A DNA stretch of 62,019 nt from Mesorhizobium metallidurans STM 2683 (GCF_000350085.1 NZ_CAUM01000144.1:1-62019), one strand, 5' to 3'; positions 24,207 through 33,060 are shown, numbered from the stretch's first letter. Notes: generated by a model from the sequence alone, not told the origin. Numbers and translations: made by a program.

Positions 24207-24953
24207 ATGACATTACAACTCAACCTCAAGAAGTCGGCGGAAACGCTGCGTCTTTCTCTCGACAAGGCGGGCGTCGCGGCGGACATCAAGGCCGAACTGA
24301 TCTTCGATATGGATGTCTCCGGGTCTTTCGAGCACGAGCACGAGGAAGGCACCACAAGCAAGCTCGTCGCACGGCTGGTGCCCTACGGCATGGTGCTCGA
24401 CCCCGACGGAAAGGTGGATGTCTTCAGCTTCAGCAACGGCAAGGCGCACGTCCACCATGTCGGGACTGTGACGCCGGACGATTGCGAGAACTACATCGTT
24501 CGCAACGTGATCGACAAAGTGCCTGGCTGGAAGGGCGGAACCACATACAGCTACGTACTGGAGCGCAATCTGCAGCATTTCGGCTGGCTGCCGGGCGAGG
24601 AGACGGGAGGCTTCCTTAGCCGGTTCCTTGGAATTTCCAGGGAGGCGCCGGTTTTGGAAAAGAAGCGGTCGGTCGTCATCTTCGTCACCGACGGCGAGAA
24701 CGACCCGTCAGATGAAGAACGGACCATGCGCGTTCTGGAGGACTCCGAGAAGCGCGGCGACCAGGTGTATTTCCTGTTCATGGGAGCCTGCGAGCACACC
24801 GTCGAATTCAAATTCCTCGACACCATCGCGAAGCGTTTTAAGAACACCGGCGTCGTGATCGTGAGAGATCTCGACAGCTTCGTGGACCTGTCCGACGAGG
24901 AACTGAACGCGCAGCTTCTTGGATCCGAATTGCTGCAATGGCTCCGATCCTGA
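24207..24953 (+). CDS. vWA-domain protein of the TerF type
   Basis: The 248 residues carry a von Willebrand factor A domain with a complete MIDAS motif Asp36-Val-Ser38-Gly-Ser40 and a later VIFVTDGEND. The N-terminal strand LNLKKSAETLRLSLDK resembles TerD-type strands, as in TerF proteins. The ATG at 24207 follows GAGGACC. It is the last gene of the five-gene EncFtn-TelA-TerD operon, 13 bases after the preceding gene. Metal-dependent protein binding is the expected activity. Confidence 0.83.
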   Translation: MTLQLNLKKSAETLRLSLDKAGVAADIKAELIFDMDVSGSFEHEHEEGTTSKLVARLVPYGMVLDPDGKVDVFSFSNGKAHVHHVGTVTPDDCENYIVRNVIDKVPGWKGGTTYSYVLERNLQHFGWLPGEETGGFLSRFLGISREAPVLEKKRSVVIFVTDGENDPSDEERTMRVLEDSEKRGDQVYFLFMGACEHTVEFKFLDTIAKRFKNTGVVIVRDLDSFVDLSDEELNAQLLGSELLQWLRS

Positions 24954-25052
24954 CGGCCGGGTATCGGGCGCGTCGAGTCAGAGCCAGCTCGACTGACAAA
25001 TGCGGCTCCCCGCGAAATGCGAGAAGCCGCATAGAATTCAACCTGTCAAAAG

Positions 25053-25265
25053 CTACTTCTTGGCCGCCCCACTCTTGTCGCGGTGGCCGTGCTGATCGAG
25101 ATCGCCAGGCTTGTGGCCGGGATGATCGTGGTGTTCGCCGACGACTTCCTTTCGACCAGCCTTGTCCTCCTTCTGACCAGCCTTGTCGCGATGGCCGTGT
25201 TGGTCGAGATCGCCAGGCTTGTGGCCGGGATGATCGTGATGTTGCCCGGGTTTTTCCTGCGGCAT
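25053..25265 (-). CDS. Small His-rich protein made of two near-identical 36-residue units
   Basis: The 70 residues begin MPQEKPGQ. The units each contain HHDHPGHKPGDLDQHGHRDK, giving sixteen His in total together with many Asp. There is no signal peptide and there are no Cys residues. AAGGAGG six bases before the ATG at 25265 is one of the strongest ribosome binding sites in the window, which argues for real expression. It converges on the Ter/EncFtn operon. The composition suggests binding or buffering of Zn, Ni or Cu, or a disordered protectant; I do not recognise a family. Confidence 0.75.
   Translation of the reverse strand: MPQEKPGQHHDHPGHKPGDLDQHGHRDKAGQKEDKAGRKEVVGEHHDHPGHKPGDLDQHGHRDKSGAAKK
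25074..25241. repeat. Direct DNA repeat, 108-bp period, inside the His-rich gene
   Basis: The stretch 25074-25133 recurs at 25182-25241 with only a few substitutions (for example CGCGGTGGCC against CGCGATGGCC). The 108-base offset equals 36 codons, so the gene arose by an in-frame tandem duplication that is recent enough to keep DNA identity. Confidence 0.8.
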
Positions 25266-25601
25266 CGTTTCCTCCTTGGTTGACGTGCTCGTCGTACCTT
25301 TAAGCAGCCCAAAGCAACGCGCGATTTCGCCCTTTGTTCCTCGCCCGGACACAAGCGGTCGAAGTCGCAGACCTTGCACGGACTGTTCGCAAGCCGACCT
25401 GTGGATTGGCCGTTGCGGCTCATCAACGGCGCGGCAACTGCTAACACAAGCACCAACATGTGGGTCAATCTCGGCCATCTGCCGGTGCGGCAAGGCCGGG
25501 CGCGACCGATCCGTCAGCCGCCTCCAGGCAGCGACTTCATCGTTCCGAGATATGTGCTGAAGACTGGAATGGCTCGCGATGGATATTGTGATGCAACCCT
25601 C

Positions 25602-26711
25602 TCAATAACGGACCCGGGCACGCCGTTCCAGGAAGTCGGAAAATCGGGCGAAGGAAAAGGAAAGCGCAAAGAAGATCGCGCCAACAAACAGGAACGTTTC
25701 TGCCGCTGGAGAAGGCCAGGCAGGGTCGGCCAGCGTCGCCTTACCCGAACTGATGAGATCAAACAGCCCAACCACAAGCACCAGGCTGGTGTTTTTGATC
25801 ATCACGATGATTGTATTTGCCAAAGCTGGGATCGCGACCTGGATGGCTTGTGGCAAGACCACAAGTCGCTGCGTCTGCCAGAACGACAGGCCGAGAGCCT
25901 GGGCTGCCTCATTTTGCCCGGTTGGAACCGCTTGCAGTCCACCCCGTATCACCTCGGCCAAATAGGCAGAAGCAAACAGGGTCAAGGCAATCAACGCGCG
26001 GACGAACTTGTCAGGGAGAAGATAGTCCGGCAAAAACAGAGGCAACATGATCGAGGCGACGTACAGGATAGACAACAGCGGCAGCCCGCGAATTCCTTCA
26101 ATGAAGGCCACTGTGACAATTCGCATGGCCGGCATCGTCGTCGAACGGCGACCAAGCGCCAACAGAATACCGGCCGGAAACGCGACTCCGATGGCGACAA
26201 CAGTCAGAATCAGTGTCACTGGAAGTCCGCCCCAGGACGATGTGGGAACACTCGCCAGTCCGAATCCGCCCCCCATCAGCCACCCGACAAGCATCAGGGC
26301 TACAACCCAGAGCGCCAACAGTCTCGGTTTCCAACTCGCTGGCCGAACGGACCAGCCGAGGAGTGCTATGATCAACACACACACGAGAGCTGGACGCCAG
26401 CGTTCGTCAAAAGGGTAGATGCCTAAAAGCAACTGACCGGATTTTGCATGGATAAAACTCCAGCACGCGCCGGACGCAGCCCGGCAGGCATTGGGATCAG
26501 GGTCAAACAGGACCGCGTCCAAAACCAGCCAACGCGTCATTGGAGGCACCACGGCGAACAAGCCCGCGCCAAATATCAGGGTGAGCATTGCATTGAGCGG
26601 CGAGCCAAAGAGAAGTTTGACCGTTTCGCGGGCTCTGTTCGTCAGCGCCGCCAATGCGAATGGAGGCATCGGCTGCCCGGCAAGTTCCGCTGACAGTGGT
26701 TTCACGATCAT
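25602..26711 (-). CDS. General L-amino-acid ABC transporter permease (AapM-like)
   Basis: The 369-residue permease has about eight helices and the permease EAA-type loop EVIRGGLQAVPTGQNEAAQAL. The long N-terminal extension before the conserved domain is typical of AapM/YhdY-type permeases. The start is the ATG at 26711, which overlaps the preceding permease stop as ATGA. With the two upstream genes it forms a J-Q-M set, but no ATPase gene follows; the next gene is the unrelated His-rich gene. Confidence 0.85.
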   Translation of the reverse strand: MIVKPLSAELAGQPMPPFALAALTNRARETVKLLFGSPLNAMLTLIFGAGLFAVVPPMTRWLVLDAVLFDPDPNACRAASGACWSFIHAKSGQLLLGIYPFDERWRPALVCVLIIALLGWSVRPASWKPRLLALWVVALMLVGWLMGGGFGLASVPTSSWGGLPVTLILTVVAIGVAFPAGILLALGRRSTTMPAMRIVTVAFIEGIRGLPLLSILYVASIMLPLFLPDYLLPDKFVRALIALTLFASAYLAEVIRGGLQAVPTGQNEAAQALGLSFWQTQRLVVLPQAIQVAIPALANTIIVMIKNTSLVLVVGLFDLISSGKATLADPAWPSPAAETFLFVGAIFFALSFSFARFSDFLERRARVRY

Positions 26712-27823
26712 CGCTCCTGTATCGCGATACGGCGATTGTACCAATTGGCCACCGCCGACAAGGTCAGGTTCAGCGCGAGGTAGACGCCGAGAATGATGAA
26801 CAGGCCTTCGATCGCGTGGCTCGACTTGCTTATGGTGGTGTTCATGACCGCCAGGAAATCCGGATACCCTACCGCGATCGCCAGCGTCGAGTTCTTGACG
26901 ACGTTGATATATTGGCTGTTAAGCGGGGGCACGACTATCCGCAACGTCTGGGGAATGATGATCAGTTGCAATATCCGGGTTTGGGATAGACCGAGTGAGC
27001 GGCCGGCGTCCCATTGACCTTTGCCGATGGCCAACACGCCGCCGCGAACGATTTCAGCAACGAACCCACTGGTGTAGATCGTCAAACCGATGAGGATCGT
27101 GCTGAATTCCGGCGTCAGCGCGATCCCGCCCCGGAAACCAAAGCCTGTAAAGACGGGCCATTCGACTTGGATCGATGCATTTGCCACCCACAGGCCGAGT
27201 GCTGCCGCGCTCATCAGCGCAAGGACCGAAAGCGATAGCGTTCGCGCAACGAATGCACGCAACAGGCGCGCGCCGATCAGCAGGCCAGCAAGCCCAAGGA
27301 GCGCCCATCCGATTGATTGCATGCTGATATTGACGGCCGGCATTACCAGGCCGCGCATCGACACATAGACGCCGGGCGCAAGATTGGCGGCCTGACCGAT
27401 CGGCGGAAGAACCTTCCACCATAGGGAATAGAGAAAGATGAGTAGGACGATGGGAGGTGTGTTGCGCGCCACCTCGACCCACACCTTGCACGTCCCTGAA
27501 GCGAGCGGATTGCTGCTCAGCCGCGCGATTCCCAGGATCAGACCTATGATCGACGAAAAGACGATGACCAATGTCGAGATAAGGATTGTATTCGCTATTC
27601 CGACGACAATCGCCCAGTAGTAAGGGTCACGCGGTACATATGGCAGGACAGATTCGGAAATCACGAGCCTTGACGGCGCGGCAAGGAAGTCGAACCCTAT
27701 CGGAATGCCCCGAGCCTCGAGATTGGTGATCGTCGTGGTAAAGAGAAGGGCCGTAAGCCCGACGAGGGCGAGTACCAGAACGCCTTGGATAGCAATCGCC
27801 CGAGCCTTCGCGTCGTTGAGCAT
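26708..27823 (-). CDS. General L-amino-acid ABC transporter permease (AapQ-like)
   Basis: The 371-residue inner-membrane permease has the EAA loop FVAEIVRGGVLAIGKGQWDAG and the AapQ-type N-terminal part (TTTITNLEARGIPIGFDFL). The helices group into a small N-terminal set and a C-terminal transport domain. It follows the binding-protein gene and overlaps the next permease, so the three are one transcription unit. It would pair with the AapM-like protein as a heterodimeric channel. Confidence 0.86.
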   Translation of the reverse strand: MLNDAKARAIAIQGVLVLALVGLTALLFTTTITNLEARGIPIGFDFLAAPSRLVISESVLPYVPRDPYYWAIVVGIANTILISTLVIVFSSIIGLILGIARLSSNPLASGTCKVWVEVARNTPPIVLLIFLYSLWWKVLPPIGQAANLAPGVYVSMRGLVMPAVNISMQSIGWALLGLAGLLIGARLLRAFVARTLSLSVLALMSAAALGLWVANASIQVEWPVFTGFGFRGGIALTPEFSTILIGLTIYTSGFVAEIVRGGVLAIGKGQWDAGRSLGLSQTRILQLIIIPQTLRIVVPPLNSQYINVVKNSTLAIAVGYPDFLAVMNTTISKSSHAIEGLFIILGVYLALNLTLSAVANWYNRRIAIQER

Positions 27824-27864
27824 CTGGCCCTCCTTACTTTATGCCCCTCGTACGGTTCCCATAA

Positions 27865-28899
27865 TCAATCCCACGGAAGCGGGTAGTTCAAACCACCATC
27901 CTTGGCGAGGGCGTTCATACCGCGTTCAACCTTCAGGGGGCTGTTCTTGCCGAGGTTGTTGTCCCAGATTTCCGAATAGTTACCCATCTGTCTGATAACG
28001 TTGTAGACCCACTTGTCATCGAGTCCGACTGGCTTGCCGAAACCGGGCTCCTCTCCCAGGACACGTTTCACCTCATCGCTTCCCGTCTTGAGTTTCTCGT
28101 CGATGTTTTTTGAGTCAATCCCGTTGGCCTCGGCCCAAAGCAAGGCGTTGACCGTCCAGCGGACGATGTCGAATAGCTGATCGTCGCCGCGCGCGATGGC
28201 AACTCCGTTCGGCTCGACAGTACTCCCGACCCTGATGATTGCGTAGTCATCCGGGTTTTTGGCGACAGTAGCACGTTGTCCGGCAGCAGCAGTCCCATCC
28301 GTGACATAGCTGTCGCACCGCCCGCCGAAGAAGGCATCCCGAGCCTGGATCGTCGAGTCGAAGTAAACTTTCTCCATCGCTATGTTGTACTCTGCCTCGG
28401 TCTCCTGGATTGCCTTTTCGGTCAGGCTGCCGCCCCCCTGCAAGCACACGGTCCTGCCATCCAGCTGTTTTGGATCCTTGATATTGTCGGCCTTGCGAAC
28501 CAGAAGTCCGTCAACATCGTAGAGAGTGAGCCATACGAAGCGAACGACCGTGTCGCGCGTGAAGGTCAAGGTCGAGGTGCGGGAGAGGATGTCTATTTCA
28601 CCCGTCTGCAGCGCCGAGAACCGCTGGCCTGCGTTGAGCGGCACGAAACGGATCTTGTCCTTGCCCCCCAAAATGGCGACGGCAAAGGTGCGACAAATGT
28701 CGGAATCAAAGCCGCGGTAGTAGCCTTTCTCGTCTGGCCGCGAGAGGCCTGGCACGCCTTGACTCGCGCCACAACTAACATAACCGCGCTCCTTGATCTT
28801 GTTGACGACCGTCTGAGCGTCCGCCGGCGTTCCGAACAGGGCCGAGGCTGCGATGCCGAGGCCGACTGCCGCTGCCGATTTGAATTTCCTGAATTGCAT
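27865..28899 (-). CDS. Periplasmic general L-amino-acid-binding protein (AapJ-like)
   Basis: The 344 residues start with a signal peptide (MQFRKFKSAAAVGLGIAASA, cleaved near PADA). The solute-binding fold of the polar amino-acid class follows, with GYVSCGASQGVPGL, GFDSDICRTFAVAI and the conserved STLTFTRDT and RCDSYVTDGTA segments seen in AapJ. The start at 28899 is chosen for the signal peptide; GGGGAAC lies upstream. It captures a broad range of L-amino acids for the AapQ/M channel. Confidence 0.87.
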   Translation of the reverse strand: MQFRKFKSAAAVGLGIAASALFGTPADAQTVVNKIKERGYVSCGASQGVPGLSRPDEKGYYRGFDSDICRTFAVAILGGKDKIRFVPLNAGQRFSALQTGEIDILSRTSTLTFTRDTVVRFVWLTLYDVDGLLVRKADNIKDPKQLDGRTVCLQGGGSLTEKAIQETEAEYNIAMEKVYFDSTIQARDAFFGGRCDSYVTDGTAAAGQRATVAKNPDDYAIIRVGSTVEPNGVAIARGDDQLFDIVRWTVNALLWAEANGIDSKNIDEKLKTGSDEVKRVLGEEPGFGKPVGLDDKWVYNVIRQMGNYSEIWDNNLGKNSPLKVERGMNALAKDGGLNYPLPWD

Positions 28900-28927
28900 G
28901 TCTTGTTCCCCTTTCTTGGTTTGATAG

Positions 28928-30133
28928 TCAGATCTCAAGCCGGATAGGCGGTTCGAAAAGTTCGGCTTTCGGTTCCAGCATCCCAAATGCCTTTTCCAGA
29001 TCGAGAAGCAGATCATCGACGTGCTCAAGCCCGACGCTGATGCGGAGCAGTGGGCCCTGCTCAACCGTTCTTGTCGCTGTGCGAACCGGAGGCGGATCCA
29101 TCACCACAACGATGCTTTTCGTGCCGCCCCAACTTGCCCCTATGCAAAAAAACTCCAATGCCTCGATCGCGAGCGCAAGTTGCGGGCGCGTCCAGGGTTG
29201 CAAAATCACGGAAAACAGGCCCGACGATCCGGAGAAATCGCGTTGCCAGATGGCGTGTCCAGGATGGGACGGAAGGGCCGGGTGAAGAACCTTGACGACC
29301 TCCGGGCGCCCTTCAAGCCACTTTGCAATCTTCAAGGCATTCGCTTCAACTCGATCGAGCCGAACGGAAAGGGTTTCGATACCGCGCAAGACGAGCGCGC
29401 AATCTTCCGGGGAAACGCCATAGCCAAGATAGCGCGATACATCCCGAAGGCGTCGGTAGAGCGCTTCATCACGGACGGTGACCGAGCCCATAAGCACGTC
29501 GGAATGGCCGGCGAAATACTTCGATATTGCGCTTATAGAGAAGTCTGTGTCTCTCTCGAGAGGCTTGAACCGGAGCGGAGTGGCCCATGTATTGTCGACC
29601 GCTACGAGCGTACCGTTTGCCTGTGCGGCCCCTGCAATTGCCGCCATGTCCTGGATTTCCATCGTTGCCGAACCAGGAGATTCGACCAGAACCAGCTTGA
29701 CGCGCTCGTTGAGCAGCGGGGCAATGCGGCCGCCGATCAACGGGTCATAGTAGCTGGCTTGAATTCCGAGAAATGACAGGAAGTTATCCGACAGCGTCCT
29801 TACAGGGTCATACACGCTGTCCGGTATCAGCACTTGATCGCCAGCTTTCGCCACAGCAAGAATTGTCAGCACGATTGCGGCAAGACCTGACGGAACGACC
29901 AGAGTCTTGGTCCCATTTTCAAGTGAAGCGATCCGGGCTTCGAGAGCCCTTGACGTCGGGGTGCCGTATAGCCCGTAGGAATAGCCATCGTAGAAATTCT
30001 CACGGCGGCGTTGATAGGCTTCCACTGTCGGAAACACGACCGTGGACCCGCGGTAAACCGGAAAGGACAGGCTTTGAAAGCCCGATGCCGCAATGGCATC
30101 GTCTGTTCCTAGGCATCTTGTATCGTCGTGCAT
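28928..30133 (-). CDS. PLP-dependent cystathionine beta-lyase-like enzyme
   Basis: About 401 residues of the Cys/Met-metabolism PLP family. Visible blocks are YGLYGTPTSRALEARIASLE, GLAAIVLTILA for cofactor binding, the Asp-containing VAVDNTWATP, and ISKYFAGHSD with the PLP lysine. Sequence features (FFCIGASWGGTKS) fit the cystathionine beta-lyase/MetC subgroup. The ATG at 30133 is chosen; an in-frame ATG at 30154 is possible. It lies upstream of, and in the same direction as, the Aap-type genes (28 bases) and is divergent from a LysR gene. Together they suggest uptake and cleavage of a sulfur amino acid or related thioether (inference). Confidence 0.85.
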   Translation of the reverse strand: MHDDTRCLGTDDAIAASGFQSLSFPVYRGSTVVFPTVEAYQRRRENFYDGYSYGLYGTPTSRALEARIASLENGTKTLVVPSGLAAIVLTILAVAKAGDQVLIPDSVYDPVRTLSDNFLSFLGIQASYYDPLIGGRIAPLLNERVKLVLVESPGSATMEIQDMAAIAGAAQANGTLVAVDNTWATPLRFKPLERDTDFSISAISKYFAGHSDVLMGSVTVRDEALYRRLRDVSRYLGYGVSPEDCALVLRGIETLSVRLDRVEANALKIAKWLEGRPEVVKVLHPALPSHPGHAIWQRDFSGSSGLFSVILQPWTRPQLALAIEALEFFCIGASWGGTKSIVVVMDPPPVRTATRTVEQGPLLRISVGLEHVDDLLLDLEKAFGMLEPKAELFEPPIRLEI

Positions 30134-30220
30134 CCCGGAAAACTCTCGTCTCATTCGAAGAGTAGACTTGCGACAATCACATCACAAATGCATAGTGATC
30201 ATCGAATTATTCATTTCTGT

Positions 30221-30226
30221 TATAAT
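30221..30226 (+). promoter_or_regulatory. Perfect TATAAT box nine bases before the LysR start
   Basis: TATAAT lies at 30221-30226 in an AT-rich stretch; the lysR ATG is at 30235. If used, the transcript would be essentially leaderless. No good -35 is visible 17 bases upstream, which would suit an activator-dependent or autorepressed LysR promoter. Confidence 0.4.
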
Positions 30227-30234
30227 GGTTTTGC

Positions 30235-31164
30235 ATGAATCTCGCCCTGATCGAGATATTCAGCGCCGTCATGAAGACGGGCTCGACCACGAGGGCTGCG
30301 GCCTTGTTGGGAATCTCGCAGCCTGGGGTCAGTCGAGGCTTGAGAAGGCTTGAGGACACGACCAAACTCAAATTGTTCGAACGGTCTGGCCCGCGGCTCA
30401 ACGCAACGCCGGAAGCTCTCCTTCTTTATCGCGAGGTTCAGGCAGCCCACGCTGGACTTGATCGATTGCGGCAGGCAGCCGCGCGTATTCGCGAAGTGGG
30501 AACAGGTTCGCTCAAGGTGGCGAGTTCAGCCGCTTTGGGCTTGAGCTTCATGCCGCGCGTAATCGCGAAGTATCTCAAGCGCCGTCCTGATGTACCGATA
30601 ACGTTTGAGATCGCCAGTTCGCTAGCCGTACGCGATTTGGTGACAAGTGGTTTGTTCGACTTCGGGCTTTGTGCGAATGAGATCGATATAACCAATCTGG
30701 TCGCCGAACCCTTCATTGAAAGTTACGGCGTGTGCGTGTTTCGCCAAGATCATGCTCTGGCGGGAAAACGCTTCGTCGGCCCACACGATCTACAACAGGA
30801 ACGCCTGATTTGTCTCGCGCCCGAGGATACCGCTCGCAAACAGCTCGACCGTCATCTGGTTGCCGCAGATGTCTCACCGCGTATGATCGTGGAAACGCAG
30901 TTCTCTGCCACTGTTTGCCAGCTTGCGATCGAAGGAGCCGGTGTAGGTGTTGCCAACGTCCTCAGCTATGTCTCGGAGGGCTATGAAAAAGCTGGACTTG
31001 TTGCCCGCCCGTTAATTCCCACCGTCAAATTCATCACCTTGCAGATCCTGCCACCACAAAGAGCGAGATCCAGACTCGTGGACGAATTTTCTGCCGATCT
31101 GGTTCAAGAACGCGATAAACTTGTGGAAGAATGCAGAAAATATGACCCGAATAGACATTTGTAG
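30235..31164 (+). CDS. LysR-family transcriptional regulator, divergent from the cystathionine lyase gene
   Basis: The 309 residues have an N-terminal winged helix-turn-helix (FSAVMKTGSTTRAAALLGIS, QPGVSRGLRRLE) and a periplasmic-binding-type effector domain. The divergent layout with the lyase gene (about 100 bases between starts) is the classical LysR arrangement, so it probably controls the lyase and Aap-type genes in response to an amino-acid-like effector. The N-terminus resembles the NocR/OccR-like branch, but this is only an impression. Confidence 0.88.
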   Translation: MNLALIEIFSAVMKTGSTTRAAALLGISQPGVSRGLRRLEDTTKLKLFERSGPRLNATPEALLLYREVQAAHAGLDRLRQAAARIREVGTGSLKVASSAALGLSFMPRVIAKYLKRRPDVPITFEIASSLAVRDLVTSGLFDFGLCANEIDITNLVAEPFIESYGVCVFRQDHALAGKRFVGPHDLQQERLICLAPEDTARKQLDRHLVAADVSPRMIVETQFSATVCQLAIEGAGVGVANVLSYVSEGYEKAGLVARPLIPTVKFITLQILPPQRARSRLVDEFSADLVQERDKLVEECRKYDPNRHL

Positions 31165-31762
31165 TGATCGGGATCAGCTTTAACCTACAATATTGTTCGG
31201 CTACCGTCCGCTTTGCGACTTTGAGAATGCCCTGATCTGGCAAAGTAGAGGGTGCTTGCCGCCCTCTCCAGATTGCATCGCGATGTGCCACGATGGTGGT
31301 ATTTTCTACGCCAGTACGCCCAGCGGGGAGCGGAAGTAAAAATAGTGATGCGCCCTGGCAGCCAGGGCCAGCTACTCCTGGACCGTCGATGGCGGCGTGA
31401 AGAATTTCGACATGCATGGCGAGGGTGGCGGCCAGTCGATCAGGTACGAGAAGGGACGCGGCGTGCCGGGAAGCCAAGGCACGCTGGAAGCTGCTTCGAA
31501 GGCAATCACGGCTGGTTTTGGCGCAATCGCGGTGCCCAGGACATTACCGTGGTTCTTCGCACGAGCGGCGATTATTTTGCTCGTTACTTCCTTGAAGAAG
31601 TCTACATATCCAAGGACTGCTCGTTGAATTTCCTGCAGCCGCCAGTGGCGGCTCGATGTCGCCCCCTCGCGTCGGGCGACCGTCCGCCCTGACCTCCCCC
31701 CGGACCCTCCATCTCCTACCGGCACCACGTCTGACTAGGCTCAGCATTTCCGCGGAGCCTGG
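31165..31762. other. Stretch of about 600 bases without a recognisable gene
   Basis: Frames at 31252-31692 and 31397-31627 (plus) and 31372-31728 (minus) are open, but none has a family signature I recognise and none has a good ribosome binding site. It may be the remains of a gene lost when the opine-dehydrogenase block joined the lyase block. Confidence 0.4.
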
Positions 31763-32833
31763 TCAGAATCCCTCTCGCGAAAGGTCCGCGAGGTCCACGT
31801 CCGACAGCCCATCGATCCCGAGAGCAGGAAGAATATCATTGTCTGCCTTGAGATCGCGGCCATAAGCAGCCGACAATATTGAAATTCCAGACTGGTGGAG
31901 TGTTGCCGGATTCCCGGTGGTCTTCCCCAATAGTACGGTCGGCAGCAGTCCGAACGGAACATCCTCGAGTATATAGCGGCTTTCGATGGTTGTCGGACCA
32001 AAGCCGCCTCGGCCTTGGCGGTCCATCTCCTGGTTCATCTCCGAAACGGTTCCCATCGGAACATGGAACGACAATGAAAAATGCTCTTTGACGGTGCGAA
32101 CGGCGATGCCAAAATGGGCAGCGATGGCCAACCGTTCGGCATCCAGAGCCTCGATAAAGCGGCCAACGGCAGGGGTGACGTTGCCCCCCTGGCTCCATCG
32201 CTCGGCCTTTTCCATGCGTGTCAGATTAAGAAGCGCAATTCCCAGATGGTTTTGCGGATTGAGGTTGCTGAGCGCGATCGCAAGCATACCGTCGCGCTTG
32301 ACGAAACGATCGCCGAACAAGGCCTTGCAAAGCCCGTACCCTTCTTCCTGGGATCTGAAAGGCACCGTTGCAACATCAAGCCTCTGGCGAACGGTGGTAA
32401 CGTGGATTTCCGTTGGTCCCTGCTGGCGGCCGGTCAAGAGCGTTGTGCCCCAAACGACGATCGGCAACCTGACCTTGCGCTCCGCCAACAGCTTGGAGAG
32501 ATATAGCGCCGCGAACGAACTATGCGAGCTGATGATGACCGGGATGCCATCGATCAGATGAGGGGCGGCGGCATCCATTACCATCTTGTGGCCGTAAGCC
32601 GGAAGCGCAATCACCACCACGTCCGCATTGGCGACGGCATCTTTACAATCCTTGGCAATGCGCACCGGCACCGTCGCCTCGATATCACCCGTCGCTTTTA
32701 ACAATTCGCCAGTAGCCAAAGCCCTGGTGCGCTGTCCCGACGGTGACCAAAGCGTTGGCGAATGTCCCGATTCTGCCAAATAGGTGGCAAGGCCATAAGC
32801 AATTGCTCCGGCGCCCAGAATACTCACGCGCAT
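31763..32833 (-). CDS. Octopine/nopaline dehydrogenase-family (opine dehydrogenase-like) enzyme
   Basis: The 356 residues begin with a Rossmann nucleotide-binding motif (MRVSILGAGAIAYGLATYLA) and continue with HSPTLWSPSG, VVVIALPAYGHK and the C-terminal opine dehydrogenase domain (NPQNHLGIALLNL, with the conserved Asn/His region, and FHVPMGTVSEM). AGGAGG lies six bases before the ATG at 32833. Opine dehydrogenases reversibly join an amino acid to a 2-oxo acid using NAD(P)H. It is divergent from a LysR gene, and a flavoprotein/CMD/amino-acid transporter operon follows that regulator. Confidence 0.82.
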   Translation of the reverse strand: MRVSILGAGAIAYGLATYLAESGHSPTLWSPSGQRTRALATGELLKATGDIEATVPVRIAKDCKDAVANADVVVIALPAYGHKMVMDAAAPHLIDGIPVIISSHSSFAALYLSKLLAERKVRLPIVVWGTTLLTGRQQGPTEIHVTTVRQRLDVATVPFRSQEEGYGLCKALFGDRFVKRDGMLAIALSNLNPQNHLGIALLNLTRMEKAERWSQGGNVTPAVGRFIEALDAERLAIAAHFGIAVRTVKEHFSLSFHVPMGTVSEMNQEMDRQGRGGFGPTTIESRYILEDVPFGLLPTVLLGKTTGNPATLHQSGISILSAAYGRDLKADNDILPALGIDGLSDVDLADLSREGF

Positions 32834-32984
32834 GACATTCCTCCTGTTGCAGGCTTTAGGGTCGAGGACATTGCCGTCGTCAGCTCCCATTTTTCAAAGG
32901 TTCCGCAAGTGGGAGCCGCGCCTGTCGTCATCGGCCGCTTCCGGTCGGACCCCGGCTGTGAAGCCGGCAAACGCACAAAGCCGT

Positions 32985-32998
32985 AACGAATATTCGTT
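32985..32998. promoter_or_regulatory. 14-bp perfect palindrome in the opine dehydrogenase/LysR intergenic region
   Basis: AACGAATATTCGTT is a perfect palindrome midway between the divergent starts (32833 and 33061). The half-site AACGAAT recurs at 33019-33025, next to TTGACA at 33004. This is a good candidate operator for the adjacent LysR regulator. Confidence 0.5.
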
Positions 32999-33060
32999 TC
33001 CGCTTGACATATATCAAAAACGAATGAGACGATGTCAATCATACGGATTGCGCATGTAGG

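Noticed and set aside
25074..25241. CRISPR-like repeat
   Set aside because: Only two copies, 108-bp period, in frame within a protein-coding gene with a strong ribosome binding site; a coding tandem duplication explains it.
20555..25265. An encapsulin shell gene near the EncFtn homologue
   Set aside because: None of the neighbouring proteins has an HK97-like coat sequence; TelA and the RPTVI-repeat protein are helical and do not resemble encapsulins.
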